DNA of 55,522 nt, taken from the NCBI GenBank assembly GCA_009787625.1, contig WQSX01000013.1:1-55522 (forward strand). Direction: 5' to 3'. The position numbers and the translations under genes are program-made. Source of the stretch: Oscillospiraceae bacterium (lineage in GTDB: Bacteria > Bacillota > Clostridia > Oscillospirales > Oscillospiraceae). Below, piece by piece: positions 24,609 through 33,689 of the stretch. The first letter of the stretch is position 1, and the number at the start of each line of letters is the position of its first letter. A model generated the notes under the pieces. It was not told where the DNA came from. It worked only from the letters and a program-made list of their open reading frames with translations, and ran no database searches.

Positions 24609-26369
24609 CTAAAACAATCCGGAAACGGCGCCTGTTTCTGTGTCTACATCTATGCGGCGATATGCGGGGTTCGAGCCGGTGCCGGGCATCATGCTTATTG
24701 TGCCTGCCATTGGGCAGAGGAACTTTGCGCCGCCGTAGACCAGTATGTCGCGGATTGGGAGCCTCCAACCTTTTGGTACGCCTTTTTTTGCAGGCTCGTG
24801 TGATAATGAGAGATGGGTTTTGACCATCATGGTGCAGTAATCTGCATAATGTGTGTCGCTTTCAAAACGCTCCGCCTTTTCGGTGGCGAGCGGGGACCAG
24901 TCAACTCCATCTGCGCCGTAAATCTCTGTGGCAATCAGCTCAACACGCTTGCGAAGAGGCATAGATAAGTCGTATAGGTACTTCAGTTCAGTTGGCTCAT
25001 TGCAAGCCTCAACGACAAGCTCTGCGAGCTCAACCGCACCATCACCACCGTATTGCCAGTGTTCACTGAGCGCACAACGCACACCTTGCTCTGCGCAGAG
25101 CTTTCTTATCAGCGCAACTTCTGCGTCTGAATCTGTGTGGAACTTGTTTATGCAAACAACAGGGGTAATACCTGATTTTTTGACATTATTCACGTGGAAG
25201 AAAAGGTTGTCACAGCCTTTTTCGAGAAGCTCAAGGTTTTCCTCTGTATATTCACTCGGCAGAGGTTTACCGGGAGCAACAGCAGGGCCGCCGCCGTGCA
25301 TTTTTAATGCGCGTATCGTAGCGACAACAACGGAGACATGAGGTTTTAGACCCGACAAGCGACACTTGACATTCCAGAATTTTTCAAAGCCTATGTCTGC
25401 GGCAAAACCTGACTCGGTTATGTGATAATCGAAAAGCTTAAGCGCGAGCCTGTCTCCTATAACGGACGACTGACCGATGGCGATGTTGGCAAACGGGCCT
25501 GCGTGGATAAGGCAGGGTTGATGCTCAACGGTGTAGCAGAGCGTTGGGTTAATGGTGTTTCGCATCCATGCGGTCATTGCACCGTCTACTTCTAAGTCAG
25601 CTGTTGTCACGGGTTCGCCTTTTTTGTTATAAGCGACGATTATTTTGCCGATACGCTCCCGCAAATCTTTGAGATCGGTGGCGACAGAGAGGATAGCCAT
25701 AAGCTCACTGCCTACTGCAATGCCGAATTTTGAATCCACTTCAAAGCCGTTTCTCTCACCCTCACCCATGCCGATGCGGATGTTTCTGAGCCCTTGTGCG
25801 CAGAAGTCAATAACCCAGCCAAGTTCGATGCGTTCAGGGTCGATGTCGAGGCGTTTTAACCCGATTTCCTCGAGACGTGCATCGTCATAGTTGCGCTCAT
25901 GTTGCATACGAGCGTTCAGCGCGACCATTGCAAGGTTATGAGCGTTCATGATGTCGTTTATGTCACCTGTCAGACCGAGCGAGAATTCTGTCATGGGTAT
26001 GAGCAGGGCATTGCCACCACCCGCCGCGGTACCTTTGACGTTCATTGTCGGTCCGCCGGAGGGTTGACGAAGGCAACCGCCGACGTTTTTTCCGATTTTG
26101 CCGAGACCTTGAATCAGTCCGAGAGATGTTGTGGACTTGCCCTCACCAAGTGGGGTGGGAGTTATGGCTGTAACTTCTATAAACTTGCCGTCGGGTTTAT
26201 CTTTGAGACGGTTCATTATCTTGATGAAATCGAGCTTCGGGGTCTTGCCGTAGGGGATTATCTCATCGGGCAATAACCCCATCGATTCACGAAAATGTTC
26301 AACGCCCGGCAGTGTCTTTTCTGCTTCTTCGGCGATTTGCCAATCTTTATATTCTCTAGGGTCGAGCAT
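24609..26369 (-). CDS. fhs: Formate-tetrahydrofolate ligase
   Basis: ATP-dependent formation of 10-formyl-THF from formate, the entry step of the Wood-Ljungdahl methyl branch. 586 residues, slightly longer than the ~556 usual, with a short N-terminal extension [20 protein letters not shown]. Seen: the P-loop-like [59 protein letters not shown], the [19 protein letters not shown] segment and the C-terminal [35 protein letters not shown] precedes the ATG. It is transcribed from a promoter at 26416-26444, divergent from the hydrogenase-like sensor kinase. It probably heads the minus-strand one-carbon block. Confidence 0.96.
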   Translation of the reverse strand: MLDPREYKDWQIAEEAEKTLPGVEHFRESMGLLPDEIIPYGKTPKLDFIKIMNRLKDKPDGKFIEVTAITPTPLGEGKSTTSLGLIQGLGKIGKNVGGCLRQPSGGPTMNVKGTAAGGGNALLIPMTEFSLGLTGDINDIMNAHNLAMVALNARMQHERNYDDARLEEIGLKRLDIDPERIELGWVIDFCAQGLRNIRIGMGEGERNGFEVDSKFGIAVGSELMAILSVATDLKDLRERIGKIIVAYNKKGEPVTTADLEVDGAMTAWMRNTINPTLCYTVEHQPCLIHAGPFANIAIGQSSVIGDRLALKLFDYHITESGFAADIGFEKFWNVKCRLSGLKPHVSVVVATIRALKMHGGGPAVAPGKPLPSEYTEENLELLEKGCDNLFFHVNNVKKSGITPVVCINKFHTDSDAEVALIRKLCAEQGVRCALSEHWQYGGDGAVELAELVVEACNEPTELKYLYDLSMPLRKRVELIATEIYGADGVDWSPLATEKAERFESDTHYADYCTMMVKTHLSLSHEPAKKGVPKGWRLPIRDILVYGGAKFLCPMAGTISMMPGTGSNPAYRRIDVDTETGAVSGLF

Positions 26370-26415
26370 GTTTTATGTTCCTTTCATAATATGTGAAATT
26401 TATTACAACGGGACA

Positions 26416-26444
26416 ATTGTACCACGGTTTGCTTTGATTTACAA
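26416..26444 (-). promoter_or_regulatory. Promoter for fhs
   Basis: On the minus strand TTGTAA (26439-26444), 17-base spacer, TACAAT (26416-26421), 47 bases upstream of the fhs start. Confidence 0.6.
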
Positions 26445-26468
26445 TGGGGAGATTTTCGATGCAGAGAG

Positions 26469-26497
26469 TTGACATTATACCTCGCACAATATATAAT
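26469..26497 (+). promoter_or_regulatory. Consensus promoter for the hydrogenase-like sensor kinase
   Basis: TTGACA (26469-26474), 17-base spacer, TATAAT (26492-26497). Both boxes are perfect consensus. The two divergent -35 boxes are only 24 bases apart, so one regulator could control both this gene and fhs. Confidence 0.78.
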
Positions 26498-26553
26498 GAT
26501 GGCGCCCGAAATATGGTGAAAATGTATGCAAGGCAATGGGGAGGATTTTACAG

Positions 26554-29500
26554 ATGTCCTTGAAAATGGCGGACTACAATAACGGTTTGATATACACAGA
26601 TGAAGAAGGTTGTATTGATTGCAATAAGTGCATACATGAATGCCCTATACTCAGGTCAAATGTATCAGTAATTGATGATAACGGAAACTATAAAAAATGT
26701 GTTGATGAAAATGAGTGTACATTTTGTGGTAAATGCATGGACACGTGTATACACGGCGTAAGGCACTACAAGGATGATTTAAACGAATTTTTAGCTGATT
26801 TGAAGTGCGGTAAAACAGTTTCTGTTTTAGTAGCACCCTCTTTTTATTTGAACTATCCGGAGGATTATTCGAAAATTCTGGGTTATCTCAAAAGCCTTGG
26901 AGTTAAGACTTTTTATTCGGTAGGAATTGGAGCGGATATCACAACGTGGAGTTGTTTAAACTATCTGACAAACAATAATACACCAACTCATTTACCAACA
27001 ACTTACATATCACAGCCCTGCCCGTCAATCGTGAGGTACATCGAAAGGCATCTCCCTGAACTACTGCCCAACCTCATGCCTGTGCAAAGTCCGCTTATGT
27101 CCACAGCGATATACCTCAAGCGCTACGGAGGAATTACAGACGAACTGGCATTTTTAAGTCCATGTGTAGCAAAAAAGGACGAAATTCAGTCAAAAAGAGG
27201 CCTCGGTTTGATAAGCCACAACATCACTTTCGCAACTCTTATGCAGCATATAAAAGATCAAGGTGTGAACCTTGAAAGTTACCCATGTGTTGAAGATGAA
27301 AAAGGTGCCGGGCTGGGCATATTTTATCCTCAGCCGGGAGGGTTCAAGGAAAATATGGAGTATTATCTGGGCCGCAGTGTGGGAATACTCCAAATCGAAG
27401 GTGAGAGAAAAGCCTATTCATACCTAAAAACACTTGCCGAACGCACACAAAACATGGACGAGACAATGCCTGCACTGATTGATGTGCTCAACTGTGACTT
27501 GGGGTGTACATACGGCACTGCTACGGCATTCAGGCAGAACGGCGACTACTCTGCTGCACATCAATTCGTATTGACTCGAAAGAAAAAACTGGATAGTGAA
27601 AGAGAAGAAAGTGAACATTTCTTCGAAACACATTCAGACCGATTTTCTGCGCTTAATGAGCATTTTAAGGATTTGGTTCTTGAGGATTTTTTATGTGAAT
27701 ATGAGACCGAAACTTTCGTTAAACGAAGTGTCGCAAGCCAAGAAGAAATAGAAACCATTTTTAGAGAAAAACTCTTTAAACTGACAGAGGACGACAAGCA
27801 CATCGATTGCTCTGCATGTGGTTATAAAAGTTGCATCAATATGGCAGAGGCGATTGCCATTGGCATAAATCACCACGACAACTGTGTATATTTCATGAAA
27901 AACTCTCTGGCAGATTCTGAAGTCGCCATGCGTCAAAGATTAAAAGCAATGCTTGATGCATCGCCGATACTCTGCTGTATTTATGATGAAAACTATAGGG
28001 TTATAGAGGCAAATTCGGCGGCTGCGCATATGTTTGACCTCACAGACATAGACACCTACATAAACCGTTTTTTCGACCTCTGCCCGGAATATCAGCCTGA
28101 TGGGACTCCAAGTAGAGTTAAAGTTCCGCAGGTGCTTGACAAAGCTTTAGCTGAGGGTTCTATGCAATTTGAATGGATGCACCAGACTTTGGACGGAACT
28201 CCCATACCGTGCCATGTAAATCTTGAAAGAGTGAATTTGCTTGGAAAAAATGTGGTAATGACATATGTTCGTGATTTGAGAGAACAAAATGAGATGATTG
28301 CAAAACTCGAAACAGCTTACCAGGAAATGCAACGTGTTGTGGTCGCTGAGGAGAGTAACAAGGCAAAAAGTAGATTTCTGGCAAAGATGAGCCATGAAAT
28401 CCGCACGCCAATCACAGCGGTTCTCGGTATTTCTGAAATTGAACTCCAGAACCCCAGGATTCCTGACCATTTTGAAAAGTCATTTTCCAGAATTCATGAC
28501 GCATCGGCTGCATTGCTTCACATAATTAATGATATTTTGGATCTTTCAAAGATAGAGGCAGGAAAGACGGAACTGCTCTGCGAACAATATGAGGTGACAA
28601 CCTTGATTGCCGATTTGACGAGTACATACAACATAAATGTCGGGAACAAAAACATCAAATTTTATGTAAGTGTGGCTGAAAACTTGCCTGCATCACTTTT
28701 GGGTGATATTGTCCGCATTGAGCAGGTGGTAAATAATATACTATCAAATGCTTTTAAATATACCATCGCCGGTTCGGTAAGTTTCACTGCTGCGTGTGAG
28801 GAAGATGAAAAAGGTGACTACATTAAGTTGGTACTTACCGTAGCCGATACAGGGATTGGCATGACTGAAAAACAGTTAAATGAGCTTTTTAACGATTTCT
28901 CGCGATTTCACGATGAGGAGTATATGCATGTTGCCGGGGTGGGATTAGGTATGCCGATTGCCTACAATCTGGTGAAAATCATGGATGCCGATATAGATGT
29001 AAAGAGTGAACCGGGCATCGGGACAGTAGTGGTTGTCAGCATACCGCAAAAGATTGTATCTGAGAAAACTGTAGGTAAAGAGCGAGCTTTGCAATTGGAG
29101 AGATTTGAGTCAAATGCCCAAAGAGCCGCAAAAAGTGTAACATTTGTACCGGAATCAATGCCATACGGCAAGGTGCTCATCGTGGACGATGTGGAATCAA
29201 ACAGGTATGTGGCAAGAGGTCTGCTTGAATTTTACGACATAGATATTGACTCCTGTGAAAGTGGATATGAGGCTATAGAAAAGGTGAGCCACGGCAAGGT
29301 GTACGACATTATTTTCATGGACTATATGATGCCCGGAATGGATGGTGTTGAGGCACTAAAAAAACTTCGAGAACTCGGCTATATTGCACCGATAGTGGCA
29401 CTGACAGCCAACGCCATGATAGGGCAGGTAGAGGAACTCATGAAGCATGGTTTTGACGCATTTTTGTCAAAACCTATACTGGCGAAGCCTTTGAATGATG

Positions 29501-30123
29501 TACTCACCAAATTTATAAGAGATAAGTATCCGGAAGAGGCTAAAAAGACAATTGAGACAATGATTGAAAGTATCCCCGTAAAAAGAGATGAAATCGGCAT
29601 TGAAGAGTATCAACAAAGCCCGGAGCTCTTAGAAAAATTGCGGGTTGATTTTGCGCGAAGTCATAAAAACACATATAAGAGTGTCCTTAAAGCACTTGAC
29701 GAAAAAGACAATGAAACTGCGATGCGCTTGGCACACACCATCAAAGGCTCAGCCGGGCTGATACAAGAACCGGAGTTGTCGTCAGTAGCACGAGATGTAG
29801 AGCTTTCAATAAGAGAAGGAAAAGAACCAACGGAAGTTCAGCTAACTGCATTTATGACCGAACTTGAGTCTGTGCTCAAACGAATTACTCCCGGTACCGG
29901 CACGGCACCGGATACAAGGCAGGACATCGAAAAAGGGCTTGCGCTACTGGGTGAACTTATTCCTCTTATGGAGGACGGAAATGCCTCATGTCTGAAACTG
30001 GTTGATGATTTAAATAAAATCACCGAAACGGCAGTTTTAGTACGGCAAATAGAAACATTAAATTTTGACGAAGCTATAAAAACATCAAATACGCTCAAGG
30101 ATATTTGGGAAGAGTATCGATAG
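26554..30123 (+). CDS. [FeFe]-hydrogenase-domain hybrid histidine kinase (putative H2/redox sensor)
   Basis: 1189 residues from ATG 26554 (GGGGAGG 10 bases upstream decides over an ATG at 26536). Domains: two [4Fe-4S] clusters (C20, 23, 26, 30 and C55, 58, 61, 65); an [FeFe]-hydrogenase large-subunit domain (~90-345) with all four putative H-cluster ligand cysteines (SQPCPS C156, SPCVAKKDE C204, NCDLGC C314 and C318); a third Fe-S motif of RnfB type (C419, 422, 427, 444); PAS (~460-580); a short coiled coil; HisKA with MSHEIRTP (His614); HATPase with NILSNAFKY, ADTGIGM and GVGLGM; receiver (MDYMMPG, Asp923); Hpt (AHTIKGSAG, His1061). The proton-relay Cys of TSCCP is Pro here, and the Met of the MPC motif is Ser, which points to sensing rather than fast catalysis. 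No transmembrane segment. The output partner is not in the window. Confidence 0.9.
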   Translation: MSLKMADYNNGLIYTDEEGCIDCNKCIHECPILRSNVSVIDDNGNYKKCVDENECTFCGKCMDTCIHGVRHYKDDLNEFLADLKCGKTVSVLVAPSFYLNYPEDYSKILGYLKSLGVKTFYSVGIGADITTWSCLNYLTNNNTPTHLPTTYISQPCPSIVRYIERHLPELLPNLMPVQSPLMSTAIYLKRYGGITDELAFLSPCVAKKDEIQSKRGLGLISHNITFATLMQHIKDQGVNLESYPCVEDEKGAGLGIFYPQPGGFKENMEYYLGRSVGILQIEGERKAYSYLKTLAERTQNMDETMPALIDVLNCDLGCTYGTATAFRQNGDYSAAHQFVLTRKKKLDSEREESEHFFETHSDRFSALNEHFKDLVLEDFLCEYETETFVKRSVASQEEIETIFREKLFKLTEDDKHIDCSACGYKSCINMAEAIAIGINHHDNCVYFMKNSLADSEVAMRQRLKAMLDASPILCCIYDENYRVIEANSAAAHMFDLTDIDTYINRFFDLCPEYQPDGTPSRVKVPQVLDKALAEGSMQFEWMHQTLDGTPIPCHVNLERVNLLGKNVVMTYVRDLREQNEMIAKLETAYQEMQRVVVAEESNKAKSRFLAKMSHEIRTPITAVLGISEIELQNPRIPDHFEKSFSRIHDASAALLHIINDILDLSKIEAGKTELLCEQYEVTTLIADLTSTYNINVGNKNIKFYVSVAENLPASLLGDIVRIEQVVNNILSNAFKYTIAGSVSFTAACEEDEKGDYIKLVLTVADTGIGMTEKQLNELFNDFSRFHDEEYMHVAGVGLGMPIAYNLVKIMDADIDVKSEPGIGTVVVVSIPQKIVSEKTVGKERALQLERFESNAQRAAKSVTFVPESMPYGKVLIVDDVESNRYVARGLLEFYDIDIDSCESGYEAIEKVSHGKVYDIIFMDYMMPGMDGVEALKKLRELGYIAPIVALTANAMIGQVEELMKHGFDAFLSKPILAKPLNDVLTKFIRDKYPEEAKKTIETMIESIPVKRDEIGIEEYQQSPELLEKLRVDFARSHKNTYKSVLKALDEKDNETAMRLAHTIKGSAGLIQEPELSSVARDVELSIREGKEPTEVQLTAFMTELESVLKRITPGTGTAPDTRQDIEKGLALLGELIPLMEDGNASCLKLVDDLNKITETAVLVRQIETLNFDEAIKTSNTLKDIWEEYR

Positions 30124-30156
30124 CGTATTCGGATTTGCGTAAGCGCTTAACTCCCA

Positions 30157-30247
30157 CAGAGGCAGAGCAATTTGTTCCGCTTTTTGCGAGCCATCGGGAT
30201 CTACACCGCTGTTCTCGCAAAAAACGGAGCAAACTGCCCTGCCTCTG
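30157..30247 (+). repeat. Intergenic hairpin element, copy 4 (full length, best paired)
   Basis: CAGAGGCAGAGC (30157-30168) pairs with GCCCTGCCTCTG (30236-30247) with one mismatch. The middle stem TTGTTCCG pairs with CGGAGCAA; the inner stem CTTTTTGCGAG with CTCGCAAAAA. The core CCATCGGGATCTACACCGCT lies in the loop. It lies between the sensor kinase stop and the convergent glycosidase stop (24 bases away) and could terminate both. Confidence 0.78.
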
Positions 30248-30271
30248 CTAATATTGCGTAAAACTCATAAT

Positions 30272-31603
30272 CTATATTTTGGTGGATTTGAAGTAGCCGA
30301 GAAAATCCTTATTCTTATCCAGCATTTCTTGTGTCATTGTTTTGATTTCTTCCATTGACAGTACTGCGCTTGTCAGTGGGTCGAATAGGTTTGCTTGGAA
30401 AACCTTCCATGGATCGCCCTCTATTGCGGCATTGACTGCCATCTCTTCAATGCGGGCGGATAAATCTACCAAGATTGCGAGGTTGTCGGGCAAGTGACCT
30501 ACGTGAATTGGCTGTAATCCCTCTTTTGATGCTAGCACAGGTGTTTCAACACAGGCGTTTGGTTGCATATTTGTGATTATGCCGTGATTTAGGTGGTTGC
30601 CGTTGAATACAAATGGCGTACCGTCACCGAATAGGGCATTAAAGATGTTGGAAGCATATTCTTCGCCGCCGCTTAGGTCAACCTCATCTTCCTCTAAGAA
30701 CTCTTTAAAGCGTGATTCCCAGGATTCTTCTGCGGCAAGATATTCATTTAAAATATATGCGTGATGACCGGGGTTCCAACCTGTTCCGTGGGTGCAATAC
30801 TTTTCTATGAGGTCGGCACGTTTTCTAAACCATGGCAGATATTCAGAGTTGTGTCCGGAACTTTCCGTCGGATAGTAGCCCAGCTGTAAGTACATCTCAT
30901 TGCGTACTTGTTCTTCGTTTGACACTTCTTTGTCATTTTTTACTTTATCCAAGATGAGCGGGTATGCATCTTTGTTGTTCCACTTGAAGTCGAGGTAAAA
31001 TGCAGTGTGATTTATGCCTGCACAAGTGTAAGAAATTTCATCGTTTTTAGCGCCAATCCACCTTGCGAGCATGTGCGCTGTGCCTTGAACGCTGTGGCAG
31101 AGCCCCGTCACGTTGGAATGCCCCATGCGTTGTAAATATCCGCACAGCATTCCCATCGGGTTTGTGTAATTGAGAACTGTTGCATTTGGGCACAGTTTCT
31201 GTACGTCATTCATAATATCGAGCATTACAGGCGCGGTGCGTAAGAATCGCATAACTCCTGACGGCCCGCGAGTGTCGCCGACATTGATGTCTACGCCGTA
31301 TTTTTTAGGTATCTCGATATCATGCCGCCAGACATCTACACCACCTTGCAGTATGGTGATGAGAACTCCATCGGCTCCTTCGAGAGCTTTTTTTCTGTCT
31401 GTTGTCGGGTGTACGGTGGCGGAGTAGTTTCCTGCTTTGATAAGTTTTTCTATCGCTTTTGCGGCATAACCGAGACGACCCTCATGGATATCCATAAGGT
31501 GGATTTCACAATCCCGAAAAGACTCAAAGCTCAAAATATCTCTGGCAAGACCTCGTGTGAAGCCTAAAGAACCTGCGCCGATAAAGGTGAATTTCTTTTT
31601 CAA
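30272..31603 (-). CDS. Glycoside hydrolase family 4 enzyme, alpha-galactosidase type
   Basis: 443 residues. GH4 enzymes cleave glycosides by an NAD+ and Mn2+ dependent redox mechanism. Seen: the Rossmann start FTFIGAGSLGFTRGLARDIL, DIHEGRLGYA, the substrate region GVDINVGDTRGPSGVMRFLR, VLNYTNPMGMLCGYLQRMG, the metal/substrate motif TGLCHSVQGTAHMLARWIG (Cys-His), AGINHTAFYLDFKW and SSGHNSEYLPWFRKR. The pattern is closest to MelA-type alpha-galactosidases. Normal length, no signal peptide, so it acts on imported sugars. GGAGGAAACCAAGTTTG leads the start. It is transcribed away from the ABC sugar importer, from a promoter resembling that of the importer, so both are probably co-regulated. Confidence 0.88.
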   Translation of the reverse strand: MKKKFTFIGAGSLGFTRGLARDILSFESFRDCEIHLMDIHEGRLGYAAKAIEKLIKAGNYSATVHPTTDRKKALEGADGVLITILQGGVDVWRHDIEIPKKYGVDINVGDTRGPSGVMRFLRTAPVMLDIMNDVQKLCPNATVLNYTNPMGMLCGYLQRMGHSNVTGLCHSVQGTAHMLARWIGAKNDEISYTCAGINHTAFYLDFKWNNKDAYPLILDKVKNDKEVSNEEQVRNEMYLQLGYYPTESSGHNSEYLPWFRKRADLIEKYCTHGTGWNPGHHAYILNEYLAAEESWESRFKEFLEEDEVDLSGGEEYASNIFNALFGDGTPFVFNGNHLNHGIITNMQPNACVETPVLASKEGLQPIHVGHLPDNLAILVDLSARIEEMAVNAAIEGDPWKVFQANLFDPLTSAVLSMEEIKTMTQEMLDKNKDFLGYFKSTKI

Positions 31604-31670
31604 ACTTGGTTTCCTCCATCATAAAATAATGTTGATGTGATGCTACTATGCCGAGAGTGTGACTGAGTTG

Positions 31671-31719
31671 CTTAAGTTACTTAACTAAGTATATTAAAGG
31701 AAGTGCGAGTGAAAAGCAA
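31671..31719 (-). promoter_or_regulatory. Promoter and ROK-type operator for the GH4 gene
   Basis: On the minus strand TTGCTT (31714-31719), 17-base spacer, TAATAT (31691-31696). Immediately downstream is ACTTAGTTAAGTAACTT (plus strand AAGTTACTTAACTAAGT, 31674-31690), with a palindromic AGTTA-CT-TAACT centre. The same -35, the CTCACACTTCC-like spacer and an operator recur at 40230-40286. Confidence 0.65.
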
Positions 31720-31774
31720 CAAATTAATGAGGAGAAACTGCATATTTGTCTAAATACAACAAAGTTATATGAAT

Positions 31775-31813
31775 AAAAATATGCAAAATAAACAAAATAT
31801 TTTGCATATTTTT
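31775..31813. repeat. Perfect 15-base inverted repeat
   Basis: AAAAATATGCAAAAT (31775-31789) and ATTTTGCATATTTTT (31799-31813) are exact complements around a 9-base loop. It lies between the two divergent promoters. It ends in a T run on the plus strand, so it could be a terminator for stray transcripts or a regulator site. Confidence 0.6.
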
Positions 31814-31953
31814 CCGTCGAGCTGCACACCGTTATGTGAATAGAAAAGGCAATTACGTTTATATATATTGCACTAAGAGTGCACTGAAATAGTAGTGTTA
31901 GTAAATTCACTTTAGTAAATAAGTACAATAATTTCTGCTTTTAATAATTTATG

Positions 31954-31982
31954 TTGCTTTTTTGCATAGAAGTAGTTATAAT
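31954..31982 (+). promoter_or_regulatory. Promoter for the ABC sugar importer, with ROK-like half sites
   Basis: TTGCTT (31954-31959), 17-base spacer, TATAAT (31977-31982), followed by ATTAAGCGAAACTAAGTAATG, in which AACTAAGTAA matches the operators at the GH4 and 40.2 kb promoters. The distance to the start codon is about 310 bases. Confidence 0.6.
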
Positions 31983-32115
31983 ATTAATTAAGCGAAACTA
32001 AGTAATGTGGTGTTTTTGAAAATTTTGATGCTGAAAGAGAGTTAGTGGGTGTCTGTGCGCAAAGTTTTGGATGCTTTAGGGATGGTAAATTAAGACTACA
32101 TTAATATCTATCAAG

Positions 32116-32129
32116 TGTAAACGTTAAAA
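32116..32129. promoter_or_regulatory. Possible CcpA (cre-like) site
   Basis: TGTAAACGTTAAAA matches the cre pattern TGNAANCGNWNNCW except at the C near the end. It lies in the leader of the sugar importer operon, where carbon catabolite repression would make sense. A single near match in A-T rich DNA is weak evidence. Confidence 0.3.
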
Positions 32130-32196
32130 TCAGAGTCAACAAATATATATCTTGTGCGAAAGGAGAGTTAGTTAGAAGGCAAATCGAGTTGGACAA

Positions 32197-32224
32197 ATTT
32201 TGACGTTATAATGAAAGTCAAAAT
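32197..32224. repeat. Inverted repeat around a TATAAT in the importer leader
   Basis: ATTTTGAC (32197-32204) and GTCAAAAT (32217-32224) are exact complements flanking GTTATAATGAAA. The TATAAT inside could be a second -10 box, but no good -35 is at the right distance. Confidence 0.4.
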
Positions 32225-32304
32225 CTGCAAACGCAAAATTTAAATGCAATATTTTAACTGTTAATCAACAAATATCTTGAATAATTTTAGGAGGATTATT
32301 AACT

Positions 32305-33555
32305 GTGAAAAGAGTGATCTTGATTATCTGTGCGCTTCTCTTAACGACTGTGGTACTGGTTGCCTGCGGAAATGGTGATACATCGGCAGATGCTGATGGA
32401 CCAAGTGGGAACATAACTGTGTTCTTTTGGGATGGAAATCAGACCCCTGCAATGGAGAACATTATGGCACTATTAGACGACACAGCCCCAAATGTCAATG
32501 TGGAGTTGACACAAATACCTTGGGGGCAATACTGGCCGGCAATACAGATTGCGTTGGCATCATCAAATGAGCCTGATGTGTTCTGGTCACATCCGGTTAA
32601 CTCTGTTGAGTTCGTCCCTGCAGGGCTGATGGAACCATTGGATTACTTTATTGAGCGCGATGGAATTGACATGTCAATTTTCCCGCAAGGCGCAGTGGAT
32701 ATGTTTACTTTTGATGATGTTATCTATGCGATACCAAAAGACTTTGATACGGTTGCACTCTTCTACAACAGAGCTATATTTGAGGCTCAAGGTGTAGATA
32801 CTCCAACAGACAACTGGACAATGGACAATTTGAGAGATGTATCAATAGCGTTAACTGAGGGATCTACTTTTGGATTTATTGCCCAAGCTTGGCTACATGG
32901 GCAAGTCTATCCATGGATGCTTTCAAACGGAGGAACTATACTCAGTTCTGACGGCACCTTTTTTGATTTGTATAGTCCAGAAAATATTGAAGCCGTTCAG
33001 TGGTTGTATGATGCCATGTATGTGCATGGGTTCTCTCCTGACGGACCTTCGCAAATAGAGACTGATCCAGTTTCACAGTTTTTAGCTGGAAACATAGCTA
33101 TGATTTCAACCGGAGCATGGAATGTGGGTTGGTTCTACGAAACACTGGGATCTGATTTAGGTGTTGCGGCACTGCCGGTTTCAAGACAACCTGCAAGCAT
33201 CATAAGTACTGTTGCGATTTCAATGAACCCGAGGTCTGAGAATAAGGACGCGGCATGGGAAGTGATTAGGCTCTTCACGATGGAAGAATCTGCTCCTGCT
33301 CAGGCAATGTTTGCAATTCCTGCTATCGTTGGAACACAGCATTACTGGGTGAATAACTTCCCAGGGTTAAACCTACAAGTTTTCATCGATGCTGTAGATT
33401 TTGCAACACCGAACCAAATTCCGTCAGTAGCTGCTCCTGAGCAAACTGCCGTGTTTGATGATGCTTTGCAGAATATCTGGTTGCGGACGGAAGATATTGC
33501 CACGGCTTTAAGAAGGGTAACTGAGGAAACGGCAGCTATTGCGGCAGGCAATTAA
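32305..33555 (+). CDS. ABC transporter extracellular sugar-binding lipoprotein (family 1)
   Basis: 416 residues. Signal peptide KRVILIICALLLTTVVLVAC with the lipobox LVAC at Cys21, so it is membrane-anchored on the outer face. The mature part has NITVFFWDGNQTPAMENIMA, PDVFWSHPVN, FIERDGIDMSIFPQGAVDMF, AIPKDFDTVALFYNRAIFEA and WTMDNLRDVSIALT, all typical of solute-binding proteins for oligosaccharides. AGGAGGATTATTAACT precedes GTG/ATG at 32305. It is the first gene of the importer operon. A strong hairpin follows and probably lowers permease expression relative to the binding protein. The sugar is unknown; the locus suggests an alpha-galactoside or amino-sugar glycan. Confidence 0.92.
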   Translation: MKRVILIICALLLTTVVLVACGNGDTSADADGPSGNITVFFWDGNQTPAMENIMALLDDTAPNVNVELTQIPWGQYWPAIQIALASSNEPDVFWSHPVNSVEFVPAGLMEPLDYFIERDGIDMSIFPQGAVDMFTFDDVIYAIPKDFDTVALFYNRAIFEAQGVDTPTDNWTMDNLRDVSIALTEGSTFGFIAQAWLHGQVYPWMLSNGGTILSSDGTFFDLYSPENIEAVQWLYDAMYVHGFSPDGPSQIETDPVSQFLAGNIAMISTGAWNVGWFYETLGSDLGVAALPVSRQPASIISTVAISMNPRSENKDAAWEVIRLFTMEESAPAQAMFAIPAIVGTQHYWVNNFPGLNLQVFIDAVDFATPNQIPSVAAPEQTAVFDDALQNIWLRTEDIATALRRVTEETAAIAAGN

Positions 33556-33567
33556 CTGGTTTAATAT

Positions 33568-33602
33568 GATGCATTCCGATATTGTTCATATCGGAATGCA
33601 TC
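33568..33602 (+). terminator. Perfect hairpin between binding protein and permease genes
   Basis: GATGCATTCCGATAT (33568-33582) and ATATCGGAATGCATC (33588-33602) are exact complements with a 5-base loop, 12 bases after the stop codon. A TTGTTTTTATTTTA stretch follows a few bases later. It is probably a partial terminator or mRNA 3' stabiliser giving more binding protein than permease. Confidence 0.75.
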
Positions 33603-33689
33603 GCATGGTCATATTGTTTTTATTTTATGATTAGAAGCCTACAGGGAAAATAACAAGCAAGTTTTCTAGAGAAAAGGAGTGGTTATATA

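Larger units (their letters stand above)
31604..32304. other. 701-base divergent regulatory region between GH4 and the ABC importer
   Basis: A-T rich, no convincing gene (a minus-strand frame at 31677-31928 has poor composition and no ribosome site). It holds a minus-strand promoter with an operator, a perfect 15-base inverted repeat, a plus-strand promoter with operator-like sequence, a cre-like site and an 8-base inverted repeat; these are listed separately. The sugar-binding-protein mRNA would have a long leader of about 310 bases in which GAGAGTTAGT occurs twice (near 32036 and 32164). Confidence 0.6.

Noticed and set aside
31677-31928. Minus-strand open frame of 83 codons in the divergent sugar regulatory region
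   Set aside because: It overlaps the GH4 promoter and the perfect inverted repeat, has very hydrophobic, Phe/Tyr/Ser-rich A-T driven composition, and no ribosome site.
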